Shown piece by piece: positions 16,581 through 24,514 of a DNA stretch of 64,000 nucleotides. The notes under the pieces were generated by a model. It was not told where the DNA came from and ran no database searches. It saw only the letters and a program-made list of their open reading frames with translations. Positions within the stretch are counted from its first letter, which is position 1; each line of letters starts with the position of its first letter. Where the stretch lies: positions 1-64,000 of the forward strand of contig JAEZVB010000128.1 in the NCBI GenBank assembly GCA_023443285.1, written 5' to 3'. A program made the translations under genes and the position numbers. Source of the stretch: Bacillota bacterium (lineage in GTDB: Bacteria > Bacillota > Negativicutes > Sporomusales > Sporomusaceae).

Positions 16581-16624
16581 AAAAGCCAGGAGGCCCGTAA
16601 GTCGCGCGGCTCCTGGCTTTTGTT
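16581..16624 (+). terminator. Rho-independent terminator of the first cargo module
   Basis: AAAGCCAGGA pairs with TCCTGGCTTT around a GC-rich loop, with TTTTGTTG after it. It ends the two-gene unit; a 70-residue frame running through this hairpin is not considered real. The bases from here to the next start (16810) are AT-rich and hold no other clear feature. Confidence 0.8.
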
Positions 16625-16810
16625 GTTTACACAATGGCTTTTATCGGACAGATATTGCTATTTTAGGATTAATATTAAATTTTTTCTATAATAATAGAGG
16701 AATTTGGAAGAGAAATGCGAATTAAATATTGTTTAAAATGGCAGTAAGAGTCAGATTTGAGCTAGTCTTACACGAGGAAACAAGAAAGATAACCTACTGT
16801 GAGGTGCATA

Positions 16811-17938
16811 ATGAACCCGTATTTCAGGCTAATATTACTGTATTTATTACCACCGATGGTTTTGTTATTAATAAACTTATATATTTCTAATAGTCAATCA
16901 GAATGGCTTATTATTAAAGCTTTAAAGTATCATTTGTTTGAAACAAATGTTATAGTTGTCTTGACAATAGTATGGCTAGTTTTCGTTTGCTTTCAAGATT
17001 TTACAAAGTATTTACAAAATGAAGCGGAGAAAAAACAACAAGAACTGAAGGAGATTATAAAAGAAAAGAATGTCCTTCTAGCTTCGAAGGCCGGCGCATT
17101 AATCGAGAAATATAGCGATTTATACCAATATCAAGCTAAGGAAGCAATTGGGCAAGTACTAAAAAAGTTTACGTTAAATAATGAAATAATACATTCTGCT
17201 CAACTGTATAAATACTCAAAAAAACTTTTTGATGATTATGCAGTCGTTAAAGTTGACTATGTAAACGGCTATGTCTCGGAAGATGTAGATATCAACGCGA
17301 TGATCCAAAGTTACTATAAACTACCTACTGAAGTTTATAAAGAAGTTAATGAAATACTCGAGATTAAGAAGAAATTAGATACCCTTTTACTTGGTAATGC
17401 CAAAAGTGTAGACGGTTTGATGACGGAAGCTTTAATTGAAGCACAAATTCAACAAGAACTACAAAATAAGACGCTAGCGTTTATTCGGAAATATAAGAGC
17501 TCTATTGATAATAAATCGTTAGACGGATTAACAGAGCTCGATGCAATTATGTTATCGCTGTTTGAGTTGGTTTCAGAAATTTTGCTCATCAATCCTCAGC
17601 AAAGCGTGGATATGTGGGAACTTGAAATTTTTGACCATAGTAGAACTGAGGTCTTAAGAGGGTTCAAACGGGTTGGGATTCTGGCTGGAATTCTCAAAAT
17701 TAACGAATATATTTTTCGGAATGAAGGGAAGAGTAACAAGAGAGGTCGAATATATATTACAAGATGCTTTGAGATTAACAATCAGAAATACATCGTCCTT
17801 CTTTCAATATTACCAACGGTTGTTACTTATCCTAAGTGGCAAGCCCATATTACGGGCCTTACTGGGGAACTTATTAGTAGCTTGCTTGACGATTCCAACA
17901 TAGTATATAATAAAGAAGAGGAGGATGTGGAACTATGA
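16811..17938 (+). CDS. Membrane protein with two transmembrane helices, coiled coil and cytosolic domain, unknown
   Basis: About 375 residues; the ATG at 16811 is preferred over a GTG at 16799 because GAGGTG precedes it. Two membrane segments (LILLYLLPPMVLLLINLYI and VIVVLTIVWLVFVCF) are followed by a coiled coil (about 80-105) and a 270-residue soluble region without known motif. AT-rich base use differs from the phage structural genes. The 56-residue gene behind it starts inside its stop codon, so both are co-translated. Two-helix anchors with cytosolic sensors are frequent in phage-exclusion systems, but that is only an idea here. Confidence 0.6.
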   Translation: MNPYFRLILLYLLPPMVLLLINLYISNSQSEWLIIKALKYHLFETNVIVVLTIVWLVFVCFQDFTKYLQNEAEKKQQELKEIIKEKNVLLASKAGALIEKYSDLYQYQAKEAIGQVLKKFTLNNEIIHSAQLYKYSKKLFDDYAVVKVDYVNGYVSEDVDINAMIQSYYKLPTEVYKEVNEILEIKKKLDTLLLGNAKSVDGLMTEALIEAQIQQELQNKTLAFIRKYKSSIDNKSLDGLTELDAIMLSLFELVSEILLINPQQSVDMWELEIFDHSRTEVLRGFKRVGILAGILKINEYIFRNEGKSNKRGRIYITRCFEINNQKYIVLLSILPTVVTYPKWQAHITGLTGELISSLLDDSNIVYNKEEEDVEL

Positions 17939-18105
17939 CGAGTACAGCTGTATGTGTTGCTAAAAAAACCGATGTAATCGAACTGCTAAAGAGTGTTGGT
18001 ATTACCGCTAGAAAGCTAGACCCATCTGAAGCACTATCTAAGAGTTGGGTTATCCCATCTAATGATAGAAGGGGTATGATTAAGATAAAATTCAAAGAGA
18101 AATAA
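17935..18105 (+). CDS. Small protein (56 residues), coupled to the membrane gene
   Basis: ATG at 17935 overlaps the TGA of the upstream gene (ATGA). Product MTSTAVCVAKKTDVIELLKS and a C-terminal part ending in GMIKIKFKEK; basic, soluble, no known motif, resembling a short DNA- or RNA-binding or antitoxin-like protein only in size and charge. A terminator follows eight bases after the stop, so the two genes form one transcription unit at the prophage edge. Confidence 0.55.
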   Translation: MTSTAVCVAKKTDVIELLKSVGITARKLDPSEALSKSWVIPSNDRRGMIKIKFKEK

Positions 18106-18113
18106 TAATTGGG

Positions 18114-18136
18114 CTGCCAGATATGGCAGTTTTTTC
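18114..18136 (+). terminator. Rho-independent terminator
   Basis: CTGCCA, loop GATA, TGGCAG followed by TTTTTTC. Ends the two-gene membrane module. Confidence 0.85.
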
Positions 18137-18735
18137 TTTATCACACGTGATGAATTACGCGATACCCTTTTCTCAAAGGGGCTAAAATTTTTCGCAAAAT
18201 CCTATTTCGCGTATTAGTATCGTCTTTCTATCCAAACACAGTGCGTTTAGGCGAACATAACAACCGCTGGTTTCTTTCCACCGAATATCCGCCCCACATG
18301 CGTATGGTAAATGTGACAATATAAAAAATTAGGGCAATCTGGGGGACGGCTACAATTCAATCGTATTCCGGGCGGCTATCGTGATGATGAATGTTAGAAT
18401 TATAAAGCAGACATCATGTTGTGGTCTGCAGTGATTTTTTGCATGAATAGCTGTCTTTTAGCGATTTGCCGATAGGGGTTTCAATTTTAACGATTTCTAG
18501 TGGTGCAATGCACCGAGAGGTGCAAGGTGGTGCATTCTATCCATAAGTAGTTACTGTGCCAGAAGGAAATGTTGAGTTTTCGCAGGTTTGCGGGAACTCT
18601 TTTTGTTGTTTGAAAAGCTGGAAGGCAATCTAAAATGATTTATTTATTAATTTTTGCGTAATTTAAAAGGATTTATCATATTGGTACGGTAAATATATAT
18701 ATATAAATATTGTTATTTTTTGGAGGAACATATAC
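18137..18735. other. Long non-coding gap between prophage cargo and codY, likely prophage boundary
   Basis: No credible gene in 600 bases. It contains a hairpin GCAGAC/GTCTGC followed by AGTGATTTTTT (about 18400-18442), repeated GGTGCA words near 18500-18535 (one pair palindromic, GGTGCA-ATGCACC), and an AT-rich tract (ATATATATATAAAT) just ahead of codY that probably holds its promoter. The right attachment site of the prophage should lie here, but the left end is outside the window, so the repeat cannot be identified. Confidence 0.5.
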
Positions 18736-19512
18736 ATGACATTATTGTTAGAGCAAACACGGGAAATAAATCAGCTATTACAAAAATCTGAAAAGGTGGA
18801 TTACGGTAAGGTTGCTGATCTTCTCAGCAGGTGCATAGAAGCTAATGTTTATCTGATTGGTAAAGATGGAGCCATTCTCGGATATGCCTTGAAAGCTGGC
18901 TTTGAATGCGAAAGCCTGCTAGAAGGCGTATTAGAGAAAGGACGTTTCCCGGAAGAGTACATGAAAACGTTGAAAAGTGTTCGTGAGACTGCTTGTAATA
19001 TTCATCTTAATAACAAGTGCTGTGTATTTGATGAAAATTTAAAAATATGTCCTATTGGTGAGAAATACAGCATTATAGTTCCTGTTGTTGGGGTTGGTAA
19101 ACGTCTGGGGTCTTTATTGATTGCCAAATTTCATGTAGAATTTACTGAAGATGAGTTAGTATTGGCTGAATATGGTGCTACCATGCTAGGCATGGATATG
19201 CTGCGAGGTAGGATGGATAGGCTAGAAGATGATACTCGCAAAAGAACTACAGTACGGGTCGCTTTAAGTACGCTTTCTTATTCTGAGTTTGAAGCGGCAA
19301 CACATATTTTGAATGAACTTGACGGCGACGAGGGTTTGCTTGTGGCCAGCAAAATTGCTGATCGTGTAGGAATAACCAGGTCGGTTATTGTCAATGCTTT
19401 GAGAAAACTTGAGAGTGCTGGCGTGATTGAGTCTAAATCGCTTGGTATGAAAGGCACATATATAAGAATTATCAATGAGTATCTGCTTGAAGAGTTTAAT
19501 AAGAAAAAGTAG
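18736..19512 (+). CDS. codY: GTP- and branched-chain-amino-acid-sensing global repressor CodY
   Basis: 258 residues, normal length, with TTTTTTGGAGG ahead of the ATG. The N-terminal GAF-type domain (about 1-155, opening LLEQTREINQLLQKSEKVDY) binds isoleucine/valine, and the C-terminal winged helix-turn-helix (about 205-245, ASKIADRVGITRSVIVNALR, ESAGVIESKSLGMKGTYI) is the highly conserved CodY DNA-reading part. CodY represses amino-acid and starvation genes when nutrients are high. In related bacteria it sits behind xerC-hslVU; here prophage cargo lies directly upstream. Confidence 0.97.
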   Translation: MTLLLEQTREINQLLQKSEKVDYGKVADLLSRCIEANVYLIGKDGAILGYALKAGFECESLLEGVLEKGRFPEEYMKTLKSVRETACNIHLNNKCCVFDENLKICPIGEKYSIIVPVVGVGKRLGSLLIAKFHVEFTEDELVLAEYGATMLGMDMLRGRMDRLEDDTRKRTTVRVALSTLSYSEFEAATHILNELDGDEGLLVASKIADRVGITRSVIVNALRKLESAGVIESKSLGMKGTYIRIINEYLLEEFNKKK

Positions 19513-19529
19513 TAATGGTGAAATATAAT

Positions 19530-19586
19530 AAAAAGTACCGTCCAATATGGTCATCATAATAATGACCATATTGGGCGGTACTTTTT
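19530..19586 (+). terminator. Strong bidirectional terminator after codY
   Basis: A near-perfect stem of about 24 pairs: AAAAGTACCGTCCAATATGG is mirrored by CCATATTGGGCGGTACTTTT. It separates codY from the convergent STAS gene and has A- and T-tracts on both sides, so it can work in both directions. Confidence 0.9.
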
Positions 19587-19625
19587 ATGGAGGGTTATTT
19601 TTGTACAAGGATTTTAGTTTAAAAT

Positions 19626-20597
19626 TTACAATGTATTATCATGAATAATATCAAAATACTTATTGCGCGCGCGCATGATGTCGGTGTCGGAAAGTTCATG
19701 ATCCTTAAGCTGGCAGACAAATCTTCCGACTACAGTATTGCTGGGATCTAGCAGGATAATAATATTTTTCATGGTTTCTCCAGCATAACCGGAGTACGGA
19801 TAATTTTCAATAATGGCAAATATAGCTATTTTTTGGTTGTGCAGGTTTCTTAGATAATTTGCTGCCTCTGAATCGACAGAAACCCGGTCTACCCATAATA
19901 CAACAGAAATTAAATCATAATGATCCTCAGGCGAAGCGTGTTTAATGGCGATACAGGGAACGTCCTCCTGCGTTGTTTGCCTAATAGCCTGGGCAAGTTG
20001 CTCTACAACGGCAGGCTTGCTTGAATAAACAAGCTGCATTTTGGGCGGGACTGGCTGGGAGATAACCGTTTCATCAAGCTGGGTGCTTGGAATAATAAGT
20101 ACCCGCGCATCTTTAATGTCTTGTTCCAGATTTTGGCGAATGAGATTAACTGTTTGTTGTACTTCTTTCATTGATTTGTTGGCGTCAAAATCAAGAAATA
20201 TTTCGACATTGGCAATGTCGTTTTCCAGATAAACCTTGAGATCAAGTACGTCTTCGTAATATTCAAAATAAGTAACCAAATGCCTCAGGACAACTACCGC
20301 AACCGATTCTTCCACACTGTAGAACTTAAATAAATGCAGCTGCTGCATAGAGGCTTTAACTTCAGGCTTTATCCGGCAAATTCCGAGCTGGCCGTCTTTT
20401 TTGCCAAGGAATCGGGCTACATTGACTAGCTCTTCTGCTCCCTCTTGTGAGAGAAATTCAGTAGCAGAGAAATCGCAGATAATTTTCCGGGCGCCGTCGT
20501 TGATAAGTTTAATCAAATTGGCTTTTAGGACAACAGTAGCTTCCTCATCAATTCGGGGAGATAGCGTGATAGTTTTAACTGTTTTACTGTCTGCCAT
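19626..20597 (-). CDS. STAS-domain protein with central dimerisation-like region and flavodoxin-like C-terminus
   Basis: 323 residues. Residues about 1-105 look like a STAS anti-anti-sigma domain (VLKANLIKLINDGARKIICDFSATEFLSQEGAEELV). The middle (about 110-175, LENDIANVEIFLDFDANKSMKEV) resembles the ferredoxin-like dimer domain of CDF metal transporters. The C-terminus (YDLISVVLWVDRVSVDSEA, NYPYSGYAGETMKNI, VVGRFVCQLK) has the pattern of small flavodoxin-family proteins. No paired anti-sigma gene is nearby, and the usual phospho-site Ser of SpoIIAA is not certain (SATEFLSQEG). The combined role is unknown; signalling is inferred. Confidence 0.65.
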   Translation of the reverse strand: MADSKTVKTITLSPRIDEEATVVLKANLIKLINDGARKIICDFSATEFLSQEGAEELVNVARFLGKKDGQLGICRIKPEVKASMQQLHLFKFYSVEESVAVVVLRHLVTYFEYYEDVLDLKVYLENDIANVEIFLDFDANKSMKEVQQTVNLIRQNLEQDIKDARVLIIPSTQLDETVISQPVPPKMQLVYSSKPAVVEQLAQAIRQTTQEDVPCIAIKHASPEDHYDLISVVLWVDRVSVDSEAANYLRNLHNQKIAIFAIIENYPYSGYAGETMKNIIILLDPSNTVVGRFVCQLKDHELSDTDIMRARNKYFDIIHDNTL

Positions 20598-20717
20598 AAT
20601 GGTTCTCCTTTTATGGAAAATTGTGTATGATTAATTATAACAGGAGTATGTTTTAGCTGCAATCATATAAGACATAGACAATTAGTGTAGATATAGAATA
20701 TTTTTAGAAAATGTTTA

Positions 20718-20746
20718 TTGACAAGTATCTGCAGTTACTATATTAT
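20718..20746 (+). promoter_or_regulatory. Strong candidate sigma-70 promoter
   Basis: TTGACA at 20718-20723, 17-base spacer, TATTAT at 20741-20746 (TATAAT also present three bases on). It faces the thioesterase gene but a terminator-like hairpin lies in between at 20940-20962, so a short RNA of about 210 bases may be made. Confidence 0.5.
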
Positions 20747-20939
20747 AATAACAAGATTGGCAGTAATGCCATACTCTCTTCTCCTTTTTTTAAAAACATA
20801 TATTCCGTTTTTACTCCTGCCGTTGATGCGGGGGTTTTTTCTTTTATTTTTGAAAGCTCGTTTTTCAAGCAATCTGGCAATCTGACATTGACAAAAAAGT
20901 CCAAGGAAGAGTACAATGAAGGAGTAATTGTTTCTACCA

Positions 20940-20962
20940 GCATGCTGATAGCGTGCTTTTTT
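20940..20962 (+). terminator. Terminator-like hairpin upstream of thioesterase gene
   Basis: GCATGC, loop TGATA, GCGTGC (one wobble pair) and TTTTTT. The 396-base gap 20598-20993 shows no reliable gene; short frames on both strands lack convincing ribosome sites. Confidence 0.6.
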
Positions 20963-20993
20963 ATTTACCATCAAACAGGAATAGGATAGGTAT

Positions 20994-21398
20994 ATGATTA
21001 CTGTAAGAGAAAAAGTAAGATTTGTTGAAACCGATATGATGGGAGTGGTGCATCACTCCAATTATTTCCGCTGGTTTGAGATTGCCAGGGTTGAGTATTT
21101 GCGGCAAGTTGGCATTTTGCTGACTGATATGATGGCTGAAGATATTGTTTTTCCAATTACCAATGTAGATTGCAAATATGTAGCATCAGCTAAATTTGAT
21201 GACTATATTCTGATTGAAGCTGTTTTGGCGAATGTATCTAAAGTTAAAATGGTCTTTACTTACCGCGTGCTGAGAGAACAGGATGGGGCACTGCTGGCTA
21301 CTGGCAGTACGCAAAATGCATTTACCAACAAACAAGGGAAAATAATTCGTCTGCCGGATAAGTATTACGAAAAATTACATAAACCTTCTCAAAATTAA
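20994..21398 (+). CDS. Acyl-CoA thioesterase, 4-hydroxybenzoyl-CoA thioesterase / YbgC family
   Basis: 134 residues with a hot-dog fold pattern. The family motif is clear at the start: RFVETDMMGVVHHSNYFRWF with the catalytic Asp in 'E-T-D-x-x-G-V-V-H-H-S-N-Y' and the following EIARVEYLR helix. A later 'T-N-V-D-C-K-Y-V-A-S-A-K-F-D-D' matches the second strand region. Such enzymes hydrolyse short acyl-CoA or acyl-ACP thioesters in the cytosol. AGGTATATG precedes it without a strong ribosome site (AATAGGATAGG). Substrate cannot be told. Confidence 0.85.
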   Translation: MITVREKVRFVETDMMGVVHHSNYFRWFEIARVEYLRQVGILLTDMMAEDIVFPITNVDCKYVASAKFDDYILIEAVLANVSKVKMVFTYRVLREQDGALLATGSTQNAFTNKQGKIIRLPDKYYEKLHKPSQN

Positions 21399-21486
21399 GG
21401 CTGTTTGGCGCCGATAATGTTCACAGCTTTGCTGCTGCATATTATATATGGCGTCAAGAGAGACTAATTTGATAGGAGGTGGCGTC

Positions 21487-22067
21487 GTGGGAAATAATTC
21501 GCCAATTGGGATATTTGATTCCGGCCTAGGTGGGCTTACCGTTGTCAGAGAAGTTCTTAAGCTACTGCCGGGAGAAGATATTATATATTTTGGCGATACT
21601 GCCCGTACACCGTATGGTTCGCGACCACCAGCCGAAATTTTAGGGTTTATGCATGAAATACTTACTTTTTTCTCCGTCCAGAATGTTAAGATGGCGATTA
21701 CCGCTTGTAATACTATGACAGCGCTTGGCCTTGAACAGGCAAGAAGCAAATTTTCATTTTTATTGATACAATAATACTGGGATGTACCCATTACCCGTTC
21801 ATCAGTACCCTAATTACAGAAATTATGGGATCTGAGGTTGTCCTTGTTGACCCGGCCAGAGAAATAGCTGCCCAGGCGCGTGTTGATCTGGCGCAGCATA
21901 ATAAGCTTGCTACCCGGGTGCAAGGACGGGTGAGATTATGTTTTTCGGCTGATTTGCCGCGAGCCGAGCGGTTTACCAAGTGTGCTATTGATTTTTCCCG
22001 GGAAATGGGGTCAGTAGCTTCGTTTGAATTGATTAACTTACAAGACTATTGTTTTACCAAAGTCTAA
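21487..22067 (+). pseudogene. murI: Glutamate racemase (murI), broken by internal deletion and frameshift
   Basis: Starts at GTG 21487 behind AGGAGGTGG: GNNSPIGIFDSGLGGLTVV, YFGDTARTPYGSRPP and the first catalytic Cys in ITACNTMTALG are intact. After ARSKF the frame runs into a stop at 21774, while another frame carries on with DTIILGCTHYPFI (second catalytic Cys) and VVLVDPAREIA to the stop at 22067. About 90 central residues of the usual 265 are missing. Both active-site halves exist but the barrel linking them is lost, so no D-glutamate synthesis is expected; another racemase must serve the cell. Confidence 0.85.
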
Positions 22068-22109
22068 TTACAGGGTTTCTTGTTGATTCCCGGATACGGA
22101 GGCTGCATT

Positions 22110-22670
22110 GTGGAATTTTTAATTGTTTTACTTATCGTTGTGTTGGGCGCAGTTATTGGTGTGTGGCTGTATATTGTCAACCAGGGGGATGCCAATTTTA
22201 AGTTTATTGTTGATCAACGAACTGATTTTTCTCTTAAAGCAATAACGAAAGATACTGCGACTTTTTCAGCTACGGTGCCTTTTGTTAACAATGGAACGCA
22301 AGATGGTACACTAATGGATGTTTTTCCTCGTTATTTGTTGCCTTATGAGCAATTTGATGCTGTAGATACTGATGCGCGGTTAACGCTTGATAAAGCTAAC
22401 CGAAGTGATGGATATTGGGAAGCTTATATTGTTCCGGTGTCTACTGGCGGGTCGATTATTCTGACAGTAAAGTTTACTGCTAAGGCAGGAGACATCAAAG
22501 CAGCACTTAACGATATGGTCGATATGCCAATCGATATTATCTATCAGGTTGTTGCCCGTGGCCTCTGGTATCTTGCGAAGGAGCGGCTGGTTATGACAGC
22601 TGACGAAATACATAGGGCTCTTGCTGCTAGTGAAGTGGCTGCAGTCAGATCGGAGGAAAAACAGATATGA
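22110..22670 (+). CDS. Membrane-anchored protein, hypothetical
   Basis: About 186 residues from the GTG at 22110, chosen because ACGGAGG is seven bases ahead. One N-terminal membrane helix (FLIVLLIVVLGAVIGVWLYIV) is followed by a soluble beta-rich domain (DFSLKAITKDTATFSATVPFVNNGTQDGT) that looks like an immunoglobulin-like fold, outside the inner membrane. Overlaps the next gene by four bases (ATGA). No family recognised; the pairing with an F420-ligase-like protein suggests a shared role. Confidence 0.6.
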   Translation: MEFLIVLLIVVLGAVIGVWLYIVNQGDANFKFIVDQRTDFSLKAITKDTATFSATVPFVNNGTQDGTLMDVFPRYLLPYEQFDAVDTDARLTLDKANRSDGYWEAYIVPVSTGGSIILTVKFTAKAGDIKAALNDMVDMPIDIIYQVVARGLWYLAKERLVMTADEIHRALAASEVAAVRSEEKQI

Positions 22671-23338
22671 CAGAGCAGGTATTAGAACTGAAACCAGTAC
22701 CTACCCGGATACTTACGGATAAAGATAATATCGTTGATGTGATTGAGAAGTATGCCAAAGCTGATATTGGACCGCATGATGTGGTATCGGTTGCAGAAAG
22801 TGTTGTGGCGATTACGCAAGGACGTTTTACCCGACCAGAAGAGTTGCAGCCATCGCTGTTAGCACGGATACTTTGCCGGTTTATCCCTAAGGAAGGAAGC
22901 TTGGCAAGTGCTTATGGCATGCAGTCTGCTATGAATGCCGAAGGCAGTTGGCGGGTAGCCTGGGCATTGTTTGTTGGTATGTTAGGCAAATTAGTAGGGA
23001 GAAGGGGTCTGTTCTATGAACTGGCTGGTGAACAGGCAGCATTGATTGACGACGTTACCGGCACGATGCCTCCCTTCGATAAGTGTCTAGTATATGGACC
23101 GGCTGACCCGAATGGCGTAGCCGAAGCCATCAAACAGCGTTTAGGTTGTTATGGAGCGGTTGTAGCCGATGTCAATGACCTTAAGCGGGCGGCCGTGTTA
23201 GGGGCAACCCAAGGCTTGGTTCCTAAGGAAGTCGCGCAAATTCTTATCAATAACCCCTTTGGGAACGCCAGTCAAAAGACGCCTATCGTTATTATTAAAA
23301 ATTACGGATTAGCTGTACAAAAAGCGGTCGCGCAATAA
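22667..23338 (+). CDS. Coenzyme F420-0:L-glutamate ligase-like protein (CofE family domain)
   Basis: 223 residues. Motifs fit the CofE fold: VPTRILTDKDNIVDVIEKYA, 'D-V-V-S-V-A-E-S-V-V-A-I-T-Q-G-R' and a C-terminal IVIIKNYG. The genuine enzyme adds glutamate to coenzyme F420-0 in archaea and actinobacteria, but Firmicutes of this type are not known F420 makers, so this is probably one of the CofE-like proteins of unknown substrate. Some ligand loops differ and I cannot judge activity. Coupled to the upstream membrane protein. Confidence 0.7.
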   Translation: MTEQVLELKPVPTRILTDKDNIVDVIEKYAKADIGPHDVVSVAESVVAITQGRFTRPEELQPSLLARILCRFIPKEGSLASAYGMQSAMNAEGSWRVAWALFVGMLGKLVGRRGLFYELAGEQAALIDDVTGTMPPFDKCLVYGPADPNGVAEAIKQRLGCYGAVVADVNDLKRAAVLGATQGLVPKEVAQILINNPFGNASQKTPIVIIKNYGLAVQKAVAQ

Positions 23339-23450
23339 TCAATTTTCCCCTAACAGAAAGTATAACTTTCTTAAGAACAGGATAAGGGCAACAGCGGCTC
23401 CCGCTGTCGCCAAAGGCTCGGCGCAAGCCGTGTTTTCTATATCAAAAAGA

Positions 23451-23482
23451 CAGAGGGTAGGACTTGCTATCCTCTGTTTTAA
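23451..23482 (+). terminator. Rho-independent terminator
   Basis: CAGAGGGTAG, loop GACTTG, CTATCCTCTG, then TTTTAAA. Separates the CofE-like gene from the dehydratase operon. Confidence 0.8.
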
Positions 23483-23503
23483 ATATCTAGGAGGCTGATT
23501 GCT

Positions 23504-24499
23504 ATGGCCCGCATCGGCATAACGACTACTGTGCCGGTAGAGATCATTTTAGCGGCAGGACATGTTCCTGTAGATCTTAACAATATATTTATTACCAGTC
23601 CCGAAGCCAGTCGCATGGTGGAAACTGCTGAGGAAGCCGGATATCCGCGAAATATTTGCGGCTGGATAAAGGGATTATATGCAGTAATGGTAAATAAGGA
23701 ACTTAATGACAGCTTTGGCGGTATTGATAAGGTTATTGCGGTTACCCAAGGTGATTGCAGTAATACCCATGCTCTGATGGAGACCTATCAACTGGCGGGC
23801 ATAGAAACCATTCCGTTTGCGTATCCTTTTGATCGCGATTATGACCTTTTGAAATTACAAATGGAAAAATTGATGACCACGTTAGGAACGAAATGGGAAG
23901 CCGTATATAGCGTTAAGCGTAAGCTTGATAAACTGCGTCTGCGCGTGGCTGAAATTGACCGGCGTACTTGGCAGGACAATACGGTAAGCGGCTTTCATAA
24001 TCATTTATACCAAGTAAGCTGTAGCGATTTTAATGGTGATACAGAGCTTTATGCCGCTGATGTTGAACAGTTTTTGCAAGAGACGGCAGATGCTTCTGAA
24101 TATGCCGATGAACTTCGGCTCGGTTTTATCGGTGTACCGCCGATTTTCACCGATTTATATCCTTATTTGGAAACCATGGGTGCGCGCAGCGTATATAATG
24201 AGGTGCAGCGGCAGTTTGCCATGCCGTATTTCACAGAAGATATTGTGGAGCAATACCAATTGTATACCTATCCGTATGGGGTGTTTGGCCGCATAAAGGA
24301 TATTGAGGCTGAAATTGAGCGGCGCAATCTGGATGGACTGATCCACTATGTACAGAGTTTTTGTTTCCGGCAGATTGAGGATATGATTCTGCGGGAGAAG
24401 CTTGATATACCTATTTTGACAATTGAAGGAGACAAACCGGGGAAAGTAGACGCCAGGACCAAATTGCGGATAGAAGGCTTTTTGGAAATGCTGCGCTGA
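23504..24499 (+). CDS. 2-hydroxyacyl-CoA dehydratase-like protein (HgdB/FldC superfamily)
   Basis: 331 residues, AGGAGG before the ATG. Cys-containing motifs of the family are visible: NICGWIKGLY near residue 52, TQGDCSNTHALMET near 88-100 and VQSFCFRQIEDMIL near 290, followed by LTIEGDKPGKVDARTKLRIEGFLE, the standard C-terminal motif. These proteins bind a [4Fe-4S] cluster and act with an ATP-driven activator. Real dehydratases have two subunits; only one is encoded here, with an activator behind it, so it is more like the single-subunit 'benzoyl-CoA reductase/HgdB-like' proteins of unknown substrate. Confidence 0.8.
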   Translation: MARIGITTTVPVEIILAAGHVPVDLNNIFITSPEASRMVETAEEAGYPRNICGWIKGLYAVMVNKELNDSFGGIDKVIAVTQGDCSNTHALMETYQLAGIETIPFAYPFDRDYDLLKLQMEKLMTTLGTKWEAVYSVKRKLDKLRLRVAEIDRRTWQDNTVSGFHNHLYQVSCSDFNGDTELYAADVEQFLQETADASEYADELRLGFIGVPPIFTDLYPYLETMGARSVYNEVQRQFAMPYFTEDIVEQYQLYTYPYGVFGRIKDIEAEIERRNLDGLIHYVQSFCFRQIEDMILREKLDIPILTIEGDKPGKVDARTKLRIEGFLEMLR

Positions 24500-24514
24500 G
24501 TGAGGAGGATGACC

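Noticed and set aside
16510..16725. 71-residue frame after the first cargo module
   Set aside because: It runs straight through a strong terminator hairpin and has no ribosome site.
18500..18540. GGTGCA word repeats as a CRISPR or attachment site
   Set aside because: Copies are too short and irregularly spaced; without the left prophage end an att site cannot be supported, and no CRISPR-like array occurs anywhere in the window.
20711..20989. 92-residue plus-strand and 66-residue minus-strand frames before the thioesterase gene
   Set aside because: Both are overlapped by promoter and terminator signals, are Phe/Ser-rich and have weak starts; coding is not convincing.
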